NCBI GenBank assembly: GCA_963457665.1
Contig: OY735224.1
Location: forward strand, 51,928,929 to 51,992,928
Origin: Thysanoteuthis rhombus
Taxonomy: Eukaryota > Mollusca > Cephalopoda > Oegopsida > Thysanoteuthidae
Reading direction: 5' to 3'
DNA length: 64,000 bases
The notes under the pieces: generated by a model
What the model was told of the DNA's origin: nothing
Database searches by the model: none
The model's input: only the letters and a program-made list of their open reading frames with translations
Made by a program: the position numbers and the translations under genes
Part shown: in pieces, positions 1-13,834 of the stretch
Layout: the number at the start of each line of letters is the position of its first letter
Position numbering within the stretch: the first letter of the stretch is position 1

Positions 1-469
1 GAAAAGAGTGTTTTTTCTTCGTCACATATTTAGTAGTTAGAGCTGTAAAGCTTTCTAGACTAATATATGTATCATGTAAAGAATTCAAAAGAATAAGTCT
101 TTCATTCGCTATCTAGATGGTTCTTTCATTCACTACGTATAGTTCTAAGGTTACAGAGAAAATAAACCGTTCAGCTTATTTCGCGTCACCCTGTAGAGGG
201 AAAAGAGACTCATTTCAAGTGATATGAAGAGAAAAAAAAAGCAAAAAAAAGGGGGTCACTGAAGACCTGGATTGTTTGTCGATTAAAGTGCAGATTTGGA
301 TAAATAGACGTGTGTCTGTTTTCAACAAAAAGAAGTTTATTACTTGTTGATATAAATTTCAGAATGATCATCAAGAGAATGAACTGGCACATCTGTGGCC
401 GGACTTAGCCTACATTCACACGTATAAGAACTAGAAATGAGCCTTCATTATCAATGGTTCAACTCAGCA

Positions 470-567
470 GAAACAGGTCTGGTTAGTCACTCGATAGTAA
501 CCGTCACGGGGCCAACGTCTCTTGGCGGCATGCTCTGTTAGGAGTGACCGATTCAGTACATTAGAGA
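470..567 (-). repeat. Repeat A fragment
   Basis: aacaggtctggttagtcact, gtaaccgtcacggggccaac and gcggcatgctctgttagg match the end of repeat A. It is cut by the RTE fragment at 568. Confidence 0.65.
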
Positions 568-776
568 AAGAAAAACAGGTCAGGGATATAATAGAATCCG
601 TCAAAAATCTCAAACGTTAACGGGCCAGTCATGTTGCAAGAACGGCCAACAACCGATAGACATCACGACTCACCCCGTGGATCATATGCGAAACTGTGGC
701 CGGCAAAATATAAGATGGCGTGACGAAATATACAAGTTCAGAAACAATCGGCTATGTGACGTCCATGATAAGAGAT
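568..776 (+). mobile_element. RTE-clade LINE 3' fragment
   Basis: The translation contains the remnant of KKTGVRDIIESIKNLK, HVARTANNR and RPKYKMA-like sequence followed by a WRDE..KFR equivalent. This matches the C-terminal tail of RTE-type reverse transcriptases seen better preserved at 14553 and 47860. Broken at both ends; a repeat A fragment abuts it on the left. Confidence 0.7.
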
Positions 777-1014
777 GTCCGGCTATGAGAATACGTGTGA
801 TAGAAACTATTCTTCTGCTATGAATGCTAGTAATATCTGCCTGCAAGTCGTCATATATATAGATATGAAATTCCCAATCACTCTGAAATCCTTGACATGC
901 AAAGGGAGATATTCTATCTCAATTACAGCTACATGGGGAGAGGTGATCTGGTCTTATATTAAGATAAAACTTCAGTCAAGGATTTTTTTTATCTCCAAGT
1001 TATTAACCTAGGCA

Positions 1015-1400
1015 TCCAGCTTGCTACATTGTCAGGTCAATACTCTCAGGGATAGCAGACCCCAATAGTCAGGGTACATCTGCTTCGTAGGGGCATCACA
1101 TCTCTGCTTAAAGCTCCATCCAGGATATCTGCGTCTAGAAATCGCAAACAGCCATAACATCCGGAGATTCTGTGCTAAAAGCCATAGAAAGCCATGCTAT
1201 CCTGATTCTCCTCAAAGGGCGATCAGTATCTACCGACTGCGGATTGTTCACATCCTGTAGTCCAAGGACACTCCTGTAAGACCTACGACCTTGGAATCCT
1301 GCTCTTATCTGTGCCATCTTGGTGGACTATAGGGTGCTAACCCTTGATTTAAAGGGTGGAGTTGGCCCTTGGCTATGTTGATGATCTATTGGGAACTCCT
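1015..1400 (-). other. Unclassified higher-GC segment, possible dead ORF
   Basis: The minus strand has an open stretch with GRRSYRSVLGLQDVNNPQSV and RIRIAWLSMAFSTESPDVMA. GC content is above the surrounding sequence. No family recognised; it may be a piece of a retroelement. Confidence 0.25.
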
Positions 1401-1499
1401 GGAAAATCAGTGCATATCTCTTCAGGGACCCCCTCCCCCAAGTTGACTTGGGCCTCGGAGTTGATCTGGCCCAATTTCCATGAAAAGATAGCTGTACTA

Positions 1500-2235
1500 T
1501 GCATCAATGAATCTCTGTAGCCTGGGCCCATACCAGAAGGTATAATCCAAAGAAAAAAAAAAAAAAAAGGATCTTCTATCAGAAATTAGTAATAAAAAAA
1601 ATTATCTAAAATAATAAAACTCTTATTTTAAACTATCTAAAAAAAATGAATAAATGATATTTTAAAAAATTAAAAATTGAAAAAAAAAAAAAAAAAAAAA
1701 GCAACACAAGGTTTCGGCATTATTGGTCCTTAAATGACCCTGAAGATCCCCCAAAGCACATCTAAACTCATCTTGAAAAAAAAAAAGATCTTTTATCAAA
1801 AATTATTGATCTCTTATCTACAACTATCTAAGAGAAAATTTCAGAAAAATTAAAAAAATAAAAAAATAAAAAAAAGCAACATAAGATTTCCGCATTATTG
1901 GTCTCAAAATGACCCTAAAGATCTCAAAAAGCACTTATTTTAAAAAAAAAAAAAAAATTGATCTCTTATCAAAAATTATCTAAAATAATAGATCTCACAT
2001 CTAAAACTATCTAGAAAAAAAAAGCAACAATACGAGATTTCAGCATTATTGGATCCAAAAAGCACTTTTTGGAAAGAAAGAAAAAAGAAAAAAAATGTAG
2101 TGTACTCATTTTCAAGGTTGTAAGCCCCAAAATGTGACCACGGTCATCCAAGAGACATACACACATACAGAGATGAGCTAAGAGAGGAGAATCTGTAATC
2201 TACTGGGCTGGTTCGTCAGGCGGGTCATCGGTAGG
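1500..2235 (+). repeat. Repeat D copy with three internal ~170-bp units
   Basis: Left flank tgaatctctgtagcctgggc. Then three diverged units (1567-1770, 1785-1945, 1955-2075), each with atcttttatcaaaaatta, a run of A, and gcaacataagatttccgcat followed by tattggtct..aaatgaccct..aagcac. Right flank gtagtgtactcattttcaag, ttgtaagccccaaaatgtga and agagaggagaatctgtaatc. Confidence 0.7.
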
Positions 2236-2459
2236 GACACAGTATTCCAATAGAATTAACGAGGTTTGAAAAAATTGAACTATTGGTGGAAGAAGAAATA
2301 TCGTACGATTCAGAGCACCAAGTCATGAAAAACAAACCCAAAGTACAATTAGTAATTTACTGCAAACATTCTTTAAACAAAAAAGAAAAAAAAAAATAAC
2401 AAAAAAAAACACCCTGGACAAAATTAGCCTATGTGTTTAACATCTCATACAGAGTGGAA

Positions 2460-2720
2460 AATAGAGTAACAGGTCTGGTCAGTCACTCAATAGAAACCAT
2501 CTCTCAGCAACAGGCCGTGCTGGGGGTGATCAATTAGAAACATTGGAGAAAACCGTGATCAATGAATAAGTTACTTTTCTTGCCTTTTGTTGAGCAGTGA
2601 TGGTGATCACTAAAAATGTCTAAATTTATAAAAAAACAAACAAGTGTGAACACTGCTGGAGCATAAACTAAGAGACCAAATTTAGCATGAACGTACATTG
2701 CAAATTGAACCCCACATTAA
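2460..2720 (-). repeat. Repeat A copy
   Basis: aacaggtctggtcagtcact, caatagaaaccat, gggggtgatcaattagaaac, gtgatcaatgaataagttac, tcttgccttttgttgagcag and tagcatgaacgtacattgca, in the family's reverse order. Confidence 0.8.
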
Positions 2721-3675
2721 AAAGCTATTTACGATACAATATAAGAAAAAAGCAAAACAAAAAAAAAAAAAAACTTTTTTGAAGACGTGAATAAATGGTT
2801 GAAATTTCAGCCCTCAAGCTTTATTGGTGGGGCCCATACACATTATAGATAGTTACATACATAGATAGCCAGCCAAACCTATTTGAAAAGTGCAGAAACC
2901 TATGTTGATAGTTTTTGGTTGACTTATTTATTTATTTTTTTTTGTTAACTAAATTAATGACAACAAAAATCACTCTAGCTCTTCAGATGAGAAAAAAAAA
3001 TGTAAACGTGATTTTCTTTGAATATGACATAATAGCCATAGGCCGGACTGACTTATGATACTTCCCCATAAGAACTGAAAACCCATTAAATGCAAGTGAG
3101 GAAAAATCTCTGCGATGTAATTGTCGGCTGACTAAAGAGAATGCAGGTTATAGGCCAGGTTTGTTTCACGTTCTCCAAACAGGGGAGATAAGAAGGTAAA
3201 GGAAGAGACACCTTGCTGGGTTGAGCCAAAAATTTTGAGAAAGAAACATAATGGGTGACATTGTCATAAATGTTGAGAACAGCCATTAACAAACCAACTT
3301 TCATTCAGAGAATCAAAGCTTTTCTTCCTTGTTAACACATCGTCTCTGCTGATTCATTCTGCAGCCTTCTTTAAAGATGGGTGTTAGTGGAAGAAATTGC
3401 CAAGAAAAACTCGGTTGTTGCCAAAGCAAAAAAAAAAAAAAAATTGTGCTAAGTATTTTTGACATCCAAAAAAGCACTAAATGAAATACAGTTATTTTTT
3501 TTTAAGATTAAAATAGCCAACAACACTAAAAAATGCTTGAAATAGTTTTTTTAAAAAAATGGCTTAAAATGGCCATAATGTTTACGCACTTCCACTAATT
3601 AAGTGATTTTTGCTCTGCCGAATTTTTATTTGTCAGAGACAGAGTTCCGTATGAACACAGAGATTTAACACGTAT

Positions 3676-3676
3676 G

Positions 3677-3708
<32 letters not shown>
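3676..3708 (+). repeat. (GA)n microsatellite
   Basis: About 14 consecutive GA dinucleotides, uninterrupted. Confidence 0.95.
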
Positions 3709-3711
<3 letters not shown>

Positions 3712-4439
3712 GAGACTTTCATTATGGGTACTAAATATTTCGCTTGAAGAAAGCCGTGGAATGAATAGGCTGAATCATCATGTCAACAACAAAGATGGGA
3801 AGAAGAGATTAGATAGTCCGAACAAAAAAAAAAAAACGTAATGGATGACATTTTTCCTTTTTTCTCAGGAAGGCAAGGGAGACATATGTTCCATGTAGAG
3901 ATTTAGGTAGATATATATATACCATGCATTGTAGTTGTTTGTGTGGAGGGTATATTTCACTTCACCGTTTAACGATCGACTGACACCCAGATCAGGTTCC
4001 TGTTATACTATCAGAATGTAATCTGGACTCACTTCAAAGCCGGGTTGTACTCCGGTATTTCTTCACTCGATCTGTTCCAGTGGCCATTTTAAAGCTGGGT
4101 GTGTCTAGTTTACAAAAATTTTTTGGTAGAAAACTTTAGAGTAACAGGAGACAATTCTCAGATAGTTTTTCATGAGAATAACAAGAACGGAATTCGAACG
4201 TGTCCACGTGCCACTGAAGAGGAAAGTGCTGATTAGGTGGGAGAAAAGGGACTGTTAGAAGGTGAACTATGAATTATATATAAAACGGAAAAACAATTTT
4301 AATCTATAATCCTATGCTTGTGAATGCTGATGACATTTTATATCTATCGCGAGAATTGATTTAAAAAAAATATTGTTCTTTGATCATGTTAAGCGGTGGC
4401 CGACAAACCTTATACAGAATATGTGTGATCAAGTCTAAA

Positions 4440-4600
4440 AACTAGTCTGGTTGGTGATTCAATAGAAAAAAAAAAAGAAAAAAAGATAAATGAAGAAGTT
4501 GTTTCTCTTGCTTTTCGTTTGAAGTCCAAATTTAAAACGGGGGACCAATATAGCACAAACTAACATAGTGAATTCGAAAGTTATTTTGGGAAGAAATTCG
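4440..4600 (-). repeat. Repeat A fragment
   Basis: ctagtctggttggtgattca, then aaatgaagaagttgtttctc, ttgcttttcgtttgaagtcc and accaatatagcacaaactaa; internally shortened by an A-rich stretch. Confidence 0.6.
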
Positions 4601-6307
4601 ATTAAAAAAATAATTTAAAAAATGTTAAAAAATGAAAAATAAAAATAAATCAGTGTTCTCTCTACTCATTGGGAGGAGAAGGTGTGCAAATTATCAAGTT
4701 TTTAAAATGAACGGTTAGGGCTTGGTGAAGTCCAGATACATGGATACATAGCTATGAATATATAAACGTCGGGACACCTTGAAGACGTAAACCCAGCAAC
4801 TGTGTTCAAACTGATCTGTTGTAGGTAGCGAGGATTAAATCGTTTTTTCAAAGCAATAAAAACATTGGGACTACAGTGGTACATCACTTAACAAGGATGA
4901 TCTATTCCCCTGAACGTCTCATTAGATGGAAATTTGTTGAGTGACTAATTAAACCTTAAAGACTTGAGTAATTTGTGTTGATGCTATGAGCAGCCCGTGA
5001 TATTTGACATGACCACTCGACTCAAGTCAAGTCTCTCTCGGGCATGTAAGTTTCTCAGCTTTCTCAACCGCTTGTTGAGTTGAAATGAGATTTTTATCAC
5101 ATCTTTTCTTCATAAGTTTCAAATGTTTTAAAATATTTAAGTGAATCGTTATCAGAGGCAGACTAAGCGGAAATAGACACTCCAAGAGATTTCTGATTGT
5201 CGCCTTTTGAAGTTCGTACAATGTTAACGTATCCCTGTATGTAACCTTTTTTTTCCCCCTTTCCAAAGTTGGTTTATCTGACCTTGAAATGTCTTCATTC
5301 AAAGTGGGAAGGCAACCATATCACTATCAGCTTTGCCAACTAAGATATTTCATATTTCAATTTAGATATTCTCCGTTGAATCTAGGTATGAGAAGTGTTT
5401 TTTTTACAGATATATTTTAGATATTGGATAAATTCAGATATTTTTCAATGAGGCCCAGATATTTTTACCTGTTGATTAATATCCAATATCACAAAACTGT
5501 ATCTCAATCGGAGATGGGACGTACATATAATGAATTTGATATAATTATTATTTGACTAGATTTTTTAAAAATGTTATAAGTTATATTTTGATATAGAGGG
5601 CAGTGAATGAATGATTGGTAATATGCGGGGTATTTTAGATAATTTTTTTTGACATCTAAAAATTTTGGGTCGAGACAAATTATTTCGAGGCGAGTAAACT
5701 TTCCCTCTAACTCGACTGGCGGTCAAGTTACCTTTTGAAAAAGATCTTACCGACTGATTAAGAGCAACTATTTCCACTAGTGTCTAAGAGAGAGAAAAAA
5801 AGTAACAGGTTTATTAGTATCAAGACGTTATTCAAAAAGTAATTAGTACGTATCACATTATCGGCAAGGTTATTATTAAGGTACAGATTTTGCAAATCAA
5901 ACTCACTAAAATCGTCTGCAGGACAAGCCTGCTCACCAGTAGAGAGAGAGAGAATAGGCACGCCCTTGAGACCTCATCAGCTTCATTTTTCCAAGCTTCA
6001 TATTTATCCAACAATTATTTATTATGTGATGCATCGAGTGAAGAGATAAAATGGGTTATTGTTATTTAAAATAGCAACATTCCACAAGCCTCACATACCA
6101 GAGTGTGGGCGAATATAGCTACATTTGTTGGCAGTCAAGGCATTCTCCTGGTATCGAAATAAAGATACTGAAATCATATGGAGGCTTTTTTTTACTTCTT
6201 GCCTCTACCATTACAATACATTCTAGTCTTGCCGGTTTAATATCGACCAACGTGCTTAATAATTATATACTCACAGGTCCGAGCGGAGTGTTTTCATGCA
6301 AAAATTT

Positions 6308-6575
6308 TAACCGTCAACTACGAGAGCTGCTGCTGATCTCAAGCTTAAGAAATTTAAAATCGTGAACTACAACAGCTACTGCTGATCTCGAGCTAAAGAA
6401 ATTCAAATCGTGAACTACAGCAGCTGCTGCTGATCTCAAGCTATTATTTTGAAATCGTCCACTATGGCTGCTGCCACTAATTTCAAGCAAAAAAAAAAAA
6501 ACAACAAAAAAACTGAATCGTCAACTTCAACAGCTGCTGCTGCTGATTTCAAGCTAAAAAAAAAATCTATCACAG
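6308..6575 (+). repeat. ~48-bp minisatellite, five diverged units
   Basis: Each unit has tcgtgaactacagcagctgc followed by tgctgatctcaagct and a variable A/T spacer. The fourth and fifth units carry A-runs. No long frame is conserved. Confidence 0.8.
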
Positions 6576-6579
6576 TCAA

Positions 6580-6865
6580 TAATTGAACAACCCTAGCTTC
6601 AAAATTTGGAGCCAGGAGAAGAAATTCCGTCAAAGAATAAATATGGTCATATGGCGTTTTCCACACATCTAAAATAGAGTTAGAAACATTTAGATTCTGG
6701 AGATTTTTTTTTTAGAAGGGGTCTAGTGGTGTACTGATGCCATTTTTCAAGTCAGGTATGGCTAAGGGTACTGGGACACACAAACACACCTATATATATA
6801 TATGTATAAAAGGATAGAACCCTTCACCATCTCTGGTGGCTATGATTGTTCAATAAATGTATGTA
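6580..6865 (+). repeat. Interspersed repeat copy (repeat D relative)
   Basis: Contains aattccgtcaaagaataaa, ttttccacacatctaaaata, a T-rich centre, ggtctagtggtgtactgatg, gggtactgggacacacaaac and catctctggtggctatgatt, collinear with 40680-41480. Confidence 0.7.
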
Positions 6866-7345
6866 TACACATTTTTAGGTAAAAACCGTAAAATAGATAG
6901 TTGCATCGAATGTACGGCATTAGAAATATAAAATCACCTAGCATAGTACCCATAAAAAATGAAAGGATTATTTAGGTTATGTATGGATCGATTCAATGCA
7001 CTCTTCTCGTCCCGATTTTCCTCCATTTGGCTCGGTGCAATAGTACAGACAGGCTATAGAAAGTTGAAGCAGACAAACGAGTGGAGCTATTATCAATGGC
7101 AGCCGTTTCTCACACTCCTGCTGATTGCTTGGTTGGTTGCTAACTTGTAACTTAATTTTACTCAATATTCAAGCAGCGTAATGTTAACGTAATCGGAATG
7201 CTAGTTGCTTTCTTACCCCTAGATAGATGTTTGAACTACGGCACATTTTTGTTAAATCTTATATGCCTGTTTGCTTTTGCATGATAGAAACCAACAAACA
7301 AAAAAAGTGACATCAGCTTTTAGAGAATAAGATTATCATTAAACT

Positions 7346-8325
7346 CTGTAGTCTGCCTGGAATTGTTCCATGAATTGGCCTGAAATAGTTCATCGTGAAG
7401 ACGACAGAACTAGATCTATGTGCTTTAATCAACATATATAATGAAGAGTGTGATTTTTCTTGGTTCTCTATCTCAGTAACCATGGGCTCTTCCACTGAAA
7501 AATGACAATGGAACAAAAAAAAAAAAAAAAAAAAAAAAATGTAACAGAGCTGTTTGAGCAGGAACATTGCAGAGTTGGAGAAGACGAAAGACAAAAATAA
7601 AAGATCCATTAGACCAAAAAGGAACAAAATTCTCCAGAACAAGATCAACCTCTTTCCAACGGGGTTGCAAAAAGACATATATATATATATATATATATAT
7701 CTCGAAGGGTGTGGGGGAAACAAAACATATAGACATAAATATATTCGTTAGAGGCTTACTCTTTATTCCCCAATTGCACCATAATTAAGGTGATTAGGTC
7801 AAATTTTTCCATGGGTCGTAGGACCCCAATTAATGCATTTTCTGAAATAGAACCGACTGAAAATCAGGAAACTTTCTTCATCCATTCTTAATAACCCGAA
7901 GGGATCAAAAAATGTACAAAAACAAAGTTTCGAAATCGGGAAGTAATTTTGGAATTTTGATTGTAATTCCAGAATTCTCAATCTTCAAAGCTATCTTTTT
8001 GAATAAAACATTACTTATATCATTTTATCAATGTAGTCTGCCTGGAACTGTTCCATGAATTGGTCTGAAATAGTTCATCGTGAAGACGACAGAACACAAT
8101 CTATGTGCCTTAATCAGTATATATAATGAAGAGTGTGATTTTTCTTGGTTCTTTATCTCAGTAACCATGGACTCTTCCACTGAAAAATGACAATGAAATA
8201 GTTCATCGTGAAGATGACAGAACACGATCTATGTGCCTCAATCAACATATATAATGAAGAATGCGATTTTTCTTGGTTCTCTATCTCAGTAACCATGGAC
8301 TCTTCCACTGAAAAATGACAATGGA
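7346..8325 (+). repeat. Three copies of a ~165-bp repeat (repeat E)
   Basis: Copies at about 7346-7515, 8033-8195 and 8196-8325 share tagttcatcgtgaagacgac, atatataatgaagagtgtga, gtgatttttcttggttct, tctcagtaaccatgg and ctcttccactgaaaaatgac. The last two are directly adjacent, giving a tandem dimer about 500 bp from the first. Confidence 0.85.
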
Positions 8326-8879
8326 ATGAAAAAGTAACAGAGCTGTTTCAGCAGAATTTTAGAATTTTGATTTTTATTCTAGAATTTTTACTCCCCAGAT
8401 ATATCTTTTTGAGTAGATTATAACATATAATTTCATCACTGTGAATGAGTAGAGTGTAGTACCTTTCCAAGGAGGAGGGTGGCTACAAATGCACCCCTTT
8501 GCAGATGGCCACGATGGTGATCCCTTTAGTTAACTTCTGTAGGTCACAAAAGCCATGAAAATCAAGTGTCGCTGAGCTTATAGCATTTCCTGCCGTCTCG
8601 GGGATAATCTACAGGTACTGATTGGCCCGATTCATGTAGATGCACACTTATCGACTTTTTATTCTATGTCTGAGAGACAGTAAGTGATCTTTAAGATCAT
8701 GCAGGTGAACAAACGCAGAAATGCATTCGAAAGTGTGCAGATGGACAAAGACGTTGCAATGCCACACGTGTATTTTATGCTGAAAACCTTTACTTGATCT
8801 CATATTGCTAATAATGAAACTCAGGGAGGTCACATCTGCTATTTTTTAGCGAGATGTAGCCGATATATCTCCTATCAAT

Positions 8880-9400
8880 CTGTTAAAAATCAGCCGGAGC
8901 AGATAACAATTAAATTAAATCAGCTAATTAACTTTTTGAAAATGGGCAAATTTCCTACCAACTCAAAAATTTAAGTTTGATATTTTAAGCCATAAAGATA
9001 GCTGAAAATGGGAATATTTAGCCGATTTTAGCCATTTTTAAAGGATAGTCAAAGCAAATCGAATGACATAAGAATCGACAGAATTTTCACGGAAACTTTT
9101 GCTTTCAGAATATTTTTGGAGTCAATTACTAAATTTTTTCAGCAAATCTTCTACTAATCGGGTAAGTTTAATAGGAATAAACGTACAATATTTCTGTTAA
9201 TCAATTAATTTTTGAGTCTTAGTATATAGTTATCTTATTGGATAATTGAGCTTTGAAGGAATGTAAAAAAATTTTAGCCAAAAAGTTAGCCAAAAATAGG
9301 AAAGATTTAGCCAATTTTAGATGCAGTTTTAGCACCTCCCGACCCCAAAAGTTAAATTTCAAATTTTCAGTGCTGACTTGAATAGATGAACACAACCATC
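8880..9400. repeat. Repeat B fragments (gccaaattttagcca type)
   Basis: Short runs such as gggaatatttagccgatttt, agccatttttaaaggatagt and gatttagccaattttagatg, interspersed with AT-rich sequence. Relatives lie near 11690, 31620, 31970, 32885, 33230, 33940, 55430 and 63610. Confidence 0.5.
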
Positions 9401-10039
9401 TCACCACAATTGAAAAAAAACAAACATGATGTGTGTGTTTACTGCAATAACTTGACAACTGGCCATTGCATGAAGTTGAAATTCACCAGATACAATAGTC
9501 AGTACACAAGGCAGAGCAATGTTGAGTTTGAAGTTGTTTGGATAAGCGGTTCTCGAGAAATCTAATAAAAAGATTAAAGATTACTGAGCTTTCTTCATGG
9601 TTTCTATAAATTATCCCCCTTAATTTCCACTCTTTGGAATACACTGATTATTTCACTCAAAATTATTTCACATGACAATTACGACTGGCTGCTCCCCACG
9701 CCGTGAAGCCTGGCCCCTTCCACACATGCTCCTTTGGGAACATGGGCATTGCATAAATAAAAGTCTCATGAGATAAAGAAAGAAAAGGATCGTAGGTACC
9801 TCCTCCGTTTATACATACAGAGAAAAAAAAAGAAAAAAGGGGGGGTTGATTTTACTGTAGTCTCAGAGGCACTTCTGCCGGATGTATCCGTCTCATTACT
9901 GCTACAACAAATCACACTCATCTTGGGGGGGGGGGGGTATGCAACCAGGGTTGTCAGATAGTTGGAGAAGAGTCCGACCAAAAAACAAGCAACAGATATG
10001 GCCAAGTGCCATTATAGTTTATAGATCGTTGCAATACTG

Positions 10040-10156
10040 CAGTACGCACCAAAAATAAGAATTCATATCTGTAGCTAGCATAAAGGCATCACCATATGCC
10101 CGCACGTGTACCACAAGTAAATATCTCAAAAAAAGAGAGAAAAGAAGAAAGAAAAA

Positions 10157-10194
<38 letters not shown>

Positions 10195-10382
10195 AATATA
10201 TATATCAAATCAGGAATATGATATAATATCCAATGTATGATTATTTCATAAAATTCTCAATAATTGAGTTAGAATAGAGCTTAAATTACGATTAAGTGAA
10301 GGATTTGCTACACAAACACGTTTTTTTCTGCCTTGGCAAAATAGGACAGAAACAAACATTCAGAAATATCTCTTTTATCTAT

Positions 10383-10452
<70 letters not shown>

Positions 10453-11400
10453 CTTATCTAAGGTATCCATCTATTTATATAATCTTATCTAATCTATCTA
10501 TATATATATAATCTTATATAATCTTATCTAAGGTATCCATCTATTTATATAATCTTATCTAATCTATCTATATATATATAATCTTATATAATCTTATCTA
10601 AGGTATCCATCTATTTATATAATCTTATCTAATCTATCTATATATATATAATCTTATATAATCTTATCTAAGGTATCCATCTATTTATATAATCTTATCT
10701 AATCTATCTATATATATATAATCTTATATAATCTTATCTAAGGTATCCATCTATTTATATAATCTTATCTAATCTATCTATATATATATAATCTTATATA
10801 ATCTTATCTAAGGTATCCATCTATTTATATAATCTTATCTAATCTATCTATATATATATAATCTTATATAATCTTATCTAAGCTATCCATCTATTTATAT
10901 AATCTTATCTAATCTATCTATATATATATAATCTTATATAATCTTATCTAAGCTATCCATCTATTTATATAATCTTATCTAATCTATCTATATATATATA
11001 ATCTTATATAATCTTATCTAAGCTATCCATCTATTTATATAATCTTATCTAATCTATCTATATATATATAATCTTATATAATCTTATCTAAGCTATCCAT
11101 CTATTTATATAATCTTATCTAATCTATATATATATATAGATTATCATCTATATATATCTTATCTATATCTATCTTTTATCAAAATTTATCCATAGAAAAG
11201 GAGATTTTACCCCAAATTATCTTGAAAAAAAAAAAAACAAAAAAAAAACAAAACACGTTTCAAGATGGTGCTTAGAGGTGTATTTGTGCAAAATTTCAAA
11301 CTTACAACCCCCAAAATGCGACAAGGAGCATCTGGAGAGAGACTAGCCAAGAGAGAAGAATCAGTAGACCTCTTGGCTGCTTGAGACCATTTGTGAGGTT
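10040..11400 (+). repeat. Repeat D copy with internal 70-bp array
   Basis: Left flank gcccgcacgtgtaccacaag (10095-10125), then (TA)n, the 70-bp array, A-rich spacers and right flank gatggtgcttagaggtgtat, acaacccccaaaatgcgaca and gagagaagaatcagtagacc. The same flanks bracket other arrays at 1567 and 17690. Confidence 0.7.
10440..11130 (+). repeat. 70-bp minisatellite, ten units
   Basis: Unit markers at 10461, 10531, 10601, 10671, 10741 and 10811 read aaggtatccat; those at 10881, 10951, 11021 and 11091 read aagctatccat. The rest of the unit (ctatttatataatcttatct, aatctatctatatatata) is identical between copies. Confidence 0.95.
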
Positions 11401-12049
11401 GCTATGGTGATTTGAAGAAATGGCTGAATTTATTAAATATTGAAATCCTACAGTACACACCAAAAAGAATTGCTATGACAACAGCAACATAGCCAACTTG
11501 TTTGTTTCATACAAATGGCAGAAAACAAGGGTTCAGTTTAGTAATACAATTACATTGTAAATAGAACCCCTTAAAAAATTAATTTTTCTTTCAAACTGAC
11601 AAATTTCCTGAGGAAATAAACATCATATGGATGGAAAGCATAGAAAATTGTTTTTCTATCATTTTTGAAAATGTTCAGAGGAAATTAAAAAAGGCTAAAA
11701 GTGGCTATAAAAGGCTAAAAATGGCCAAGTATCCAATTATGACCCATGCAAAAAGTTCATGGCCAAATGCTTTTTAAAAATGCCAAATTAGTCAATTTTT
11801 TTTTTCCACATTCATCTCTTCTGTATCATTCAACACAGACTTTCACTCTTAGGGGAGGGTTTGATTTACAAGGTAAGCTTATGCTGAAGGAGACTCCAAA
11901 AGTTGTTAAGATGTTTCAAAATTTCAATTAGATTTGGATTTGTATCAGTTTCGCGATTCCGGAGACCGCTCTATCTAAAACTCTCGTACCAAAATTCAAG
12001 TGTCAACCTCCTTCATTCTTGGTAGATAACGGAGCAAGTGCTAATTAGT

Positions 12050-12470
12050 CTATGATCGGGTTGCAACAGCCAATATGTCTGTACAGCGAGATTCTCGAGC
12101 AGCAGACTGTCACAGTTTTATGCAGGCGTGGTCTGCAATTGGCTCTGCGGATGCTATTTCCGCCCGTCCGCTGTCTATGCACCTATTTTTCTTTCCACTT
12201 GTCTGGATGCCAGGCTTGTTGGCAAGCCTCCATCACCACAGTCTCAGGCTACCCAGGCTACTGGGTTTATGCGGCCTGCACTCACGTCTTGTTTACAAAC
12301 ATCTTTGTAATTAGCTTTTCTGCCGATATGTAACAAGCAGCAAGCTCGTCATGCAACATGTCGTAGGGCATTAGTTTCGAAACTGAGGTCCGTCAAATAA
12401 TGTTCAGGGGTCTGCTTGTTCTTTTCAAACCAGACGTTATGAATCTCGAGGCAGAGAGACGACAACAACA
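12050..12470. other. Unclassified higher-GC segment
   Basis: About 420 bp with balanced base composition in an AT-rich neighbourhood and three overlapping short frames. No motif recognised; possibly a fragment of a mobile element. Confidence 0.25.
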
Positions 12471-13834
12471 TTCATAACACAGCTATCGGGAAATATAACT
12501 ATTGCACACAGACTTGTACCGTATATTTCGTTTTGAAAAAAATGATTTTTAAAAGTCAAAAATTGTTTATTATTTTAGTTCATTGATCACAGTCAAAAAA
12601 CCAAATGCTACAAATAGGGTTTTAGCAGAAAATTTCCTTAATAAAAATGGTACTAGAGTTTTCAGAGTTTTGAAACCACTGTCGTAGGATATTCGGCCGT
12701 ACTGCACGTGGCTGGCATGACCAAGCTAATGCAAGTGCCCTCAGATGGGAAAGTTAAACCAGCTTAGTATTCCTGCCCGTGCTAAGACGTTCTTGTTTGG
12801 GATTCAGTGTTGCCAGCTGATTCTCTGAATCCTTCGGAGACAGCATAGATAGATGGAATTGAAGTCGCGTTCAAGAGGGTCCAAGCTTTGCTTCCATAAT
12901 TATCAATACTGCCAAACAAAACCAAGGTTTCTCAACCCAGGTGACATCACCCATCGGTGGGCTGTTTCAACTTTTGGATGGGACGGTGAGCAACTAAGCA
13001 GAAAATGATTGGCCTTTTGAAAATTTCGAAGGGTGGTATAGGATTTTGAGTTTCAAAGTTTGTAATTGATAATAATAAAAAAAAAATGAGTCAACAATAT
13101 TTTCTATTACTAATTTATCAAGCAGCACTGTGATATCGCATATTATCTAAACCCAATGTTTCTGTACGAGCTTGTTCCGAGTACGTAGCACAACACTGGG
13201 TACAAAAAAATGGTGCGGTTACCAAAATTACTGCAGGTGAAAAGCTGAGAATGGTCAATCTCCATACCTTTTCTAGTCTTGATAATGTCGGTTCTTGCTA
13301 CCATTGAAAGCCCGTAATATTTTTTATATCCTCCACATAATGTACAATTACCTAAACAGGGCCCATTTGATACATACAAGTAACTGAGCAATTACATTTA
13401 CTAGAGTATGTCTGTTCGAGAGGTGCATCCAGTATCATGAAAATCTTCAGGAAGTTTAAACTTGAAATAATGACACACTGTTCTTTATTTATGATGTTTT
13501 TAGCAACAATCAAAACAATTTTTTTCTGAAAATGCTGTGATATCATTTAACTAAAATTCAATCTCATTCTATACAAAAATTTGTCAGAAAAAACAAAACA
13601 AAGAAACTGATTTTCTCTCTACATACTATTTAAACCTTCTAAATTTAATGAGTGCACCCCCCCCCCTTATATTATTTAATGAAATCTCTATAAAATATCC
13701 TTTGCTTTCCATTGTTTAGAGTTTTATTTTTCTTGGGCAATGCTGGGTAGCCCGCCTAGCAGAATATAAAGAGAGGGTGTGAAGCATAATCTGTCGTCAC
13801 TCCATTAGGGTTATGTTTGTGTCACTCCTTTGAA

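Larger units (their letters stand above)
2760..6300. other. Intergenic, no gene seen
   Basis: Apart from the GA microsatellite and the repeat A fragment there are only short A-rich stretches, plus a gccaactaagatatttcata block at 5335-5470 that resembles the CAGTGTTGCCA-type family. No ORF with coding character. Confidence 0.6.

Noticed and set aside
12907..13000. hAT element end (caaggtttctcaacccaggtga, catcggtgggctg)
   Set aside because: Words resemble hAT ends, but no opposite terminus or target duplication was found nearby.
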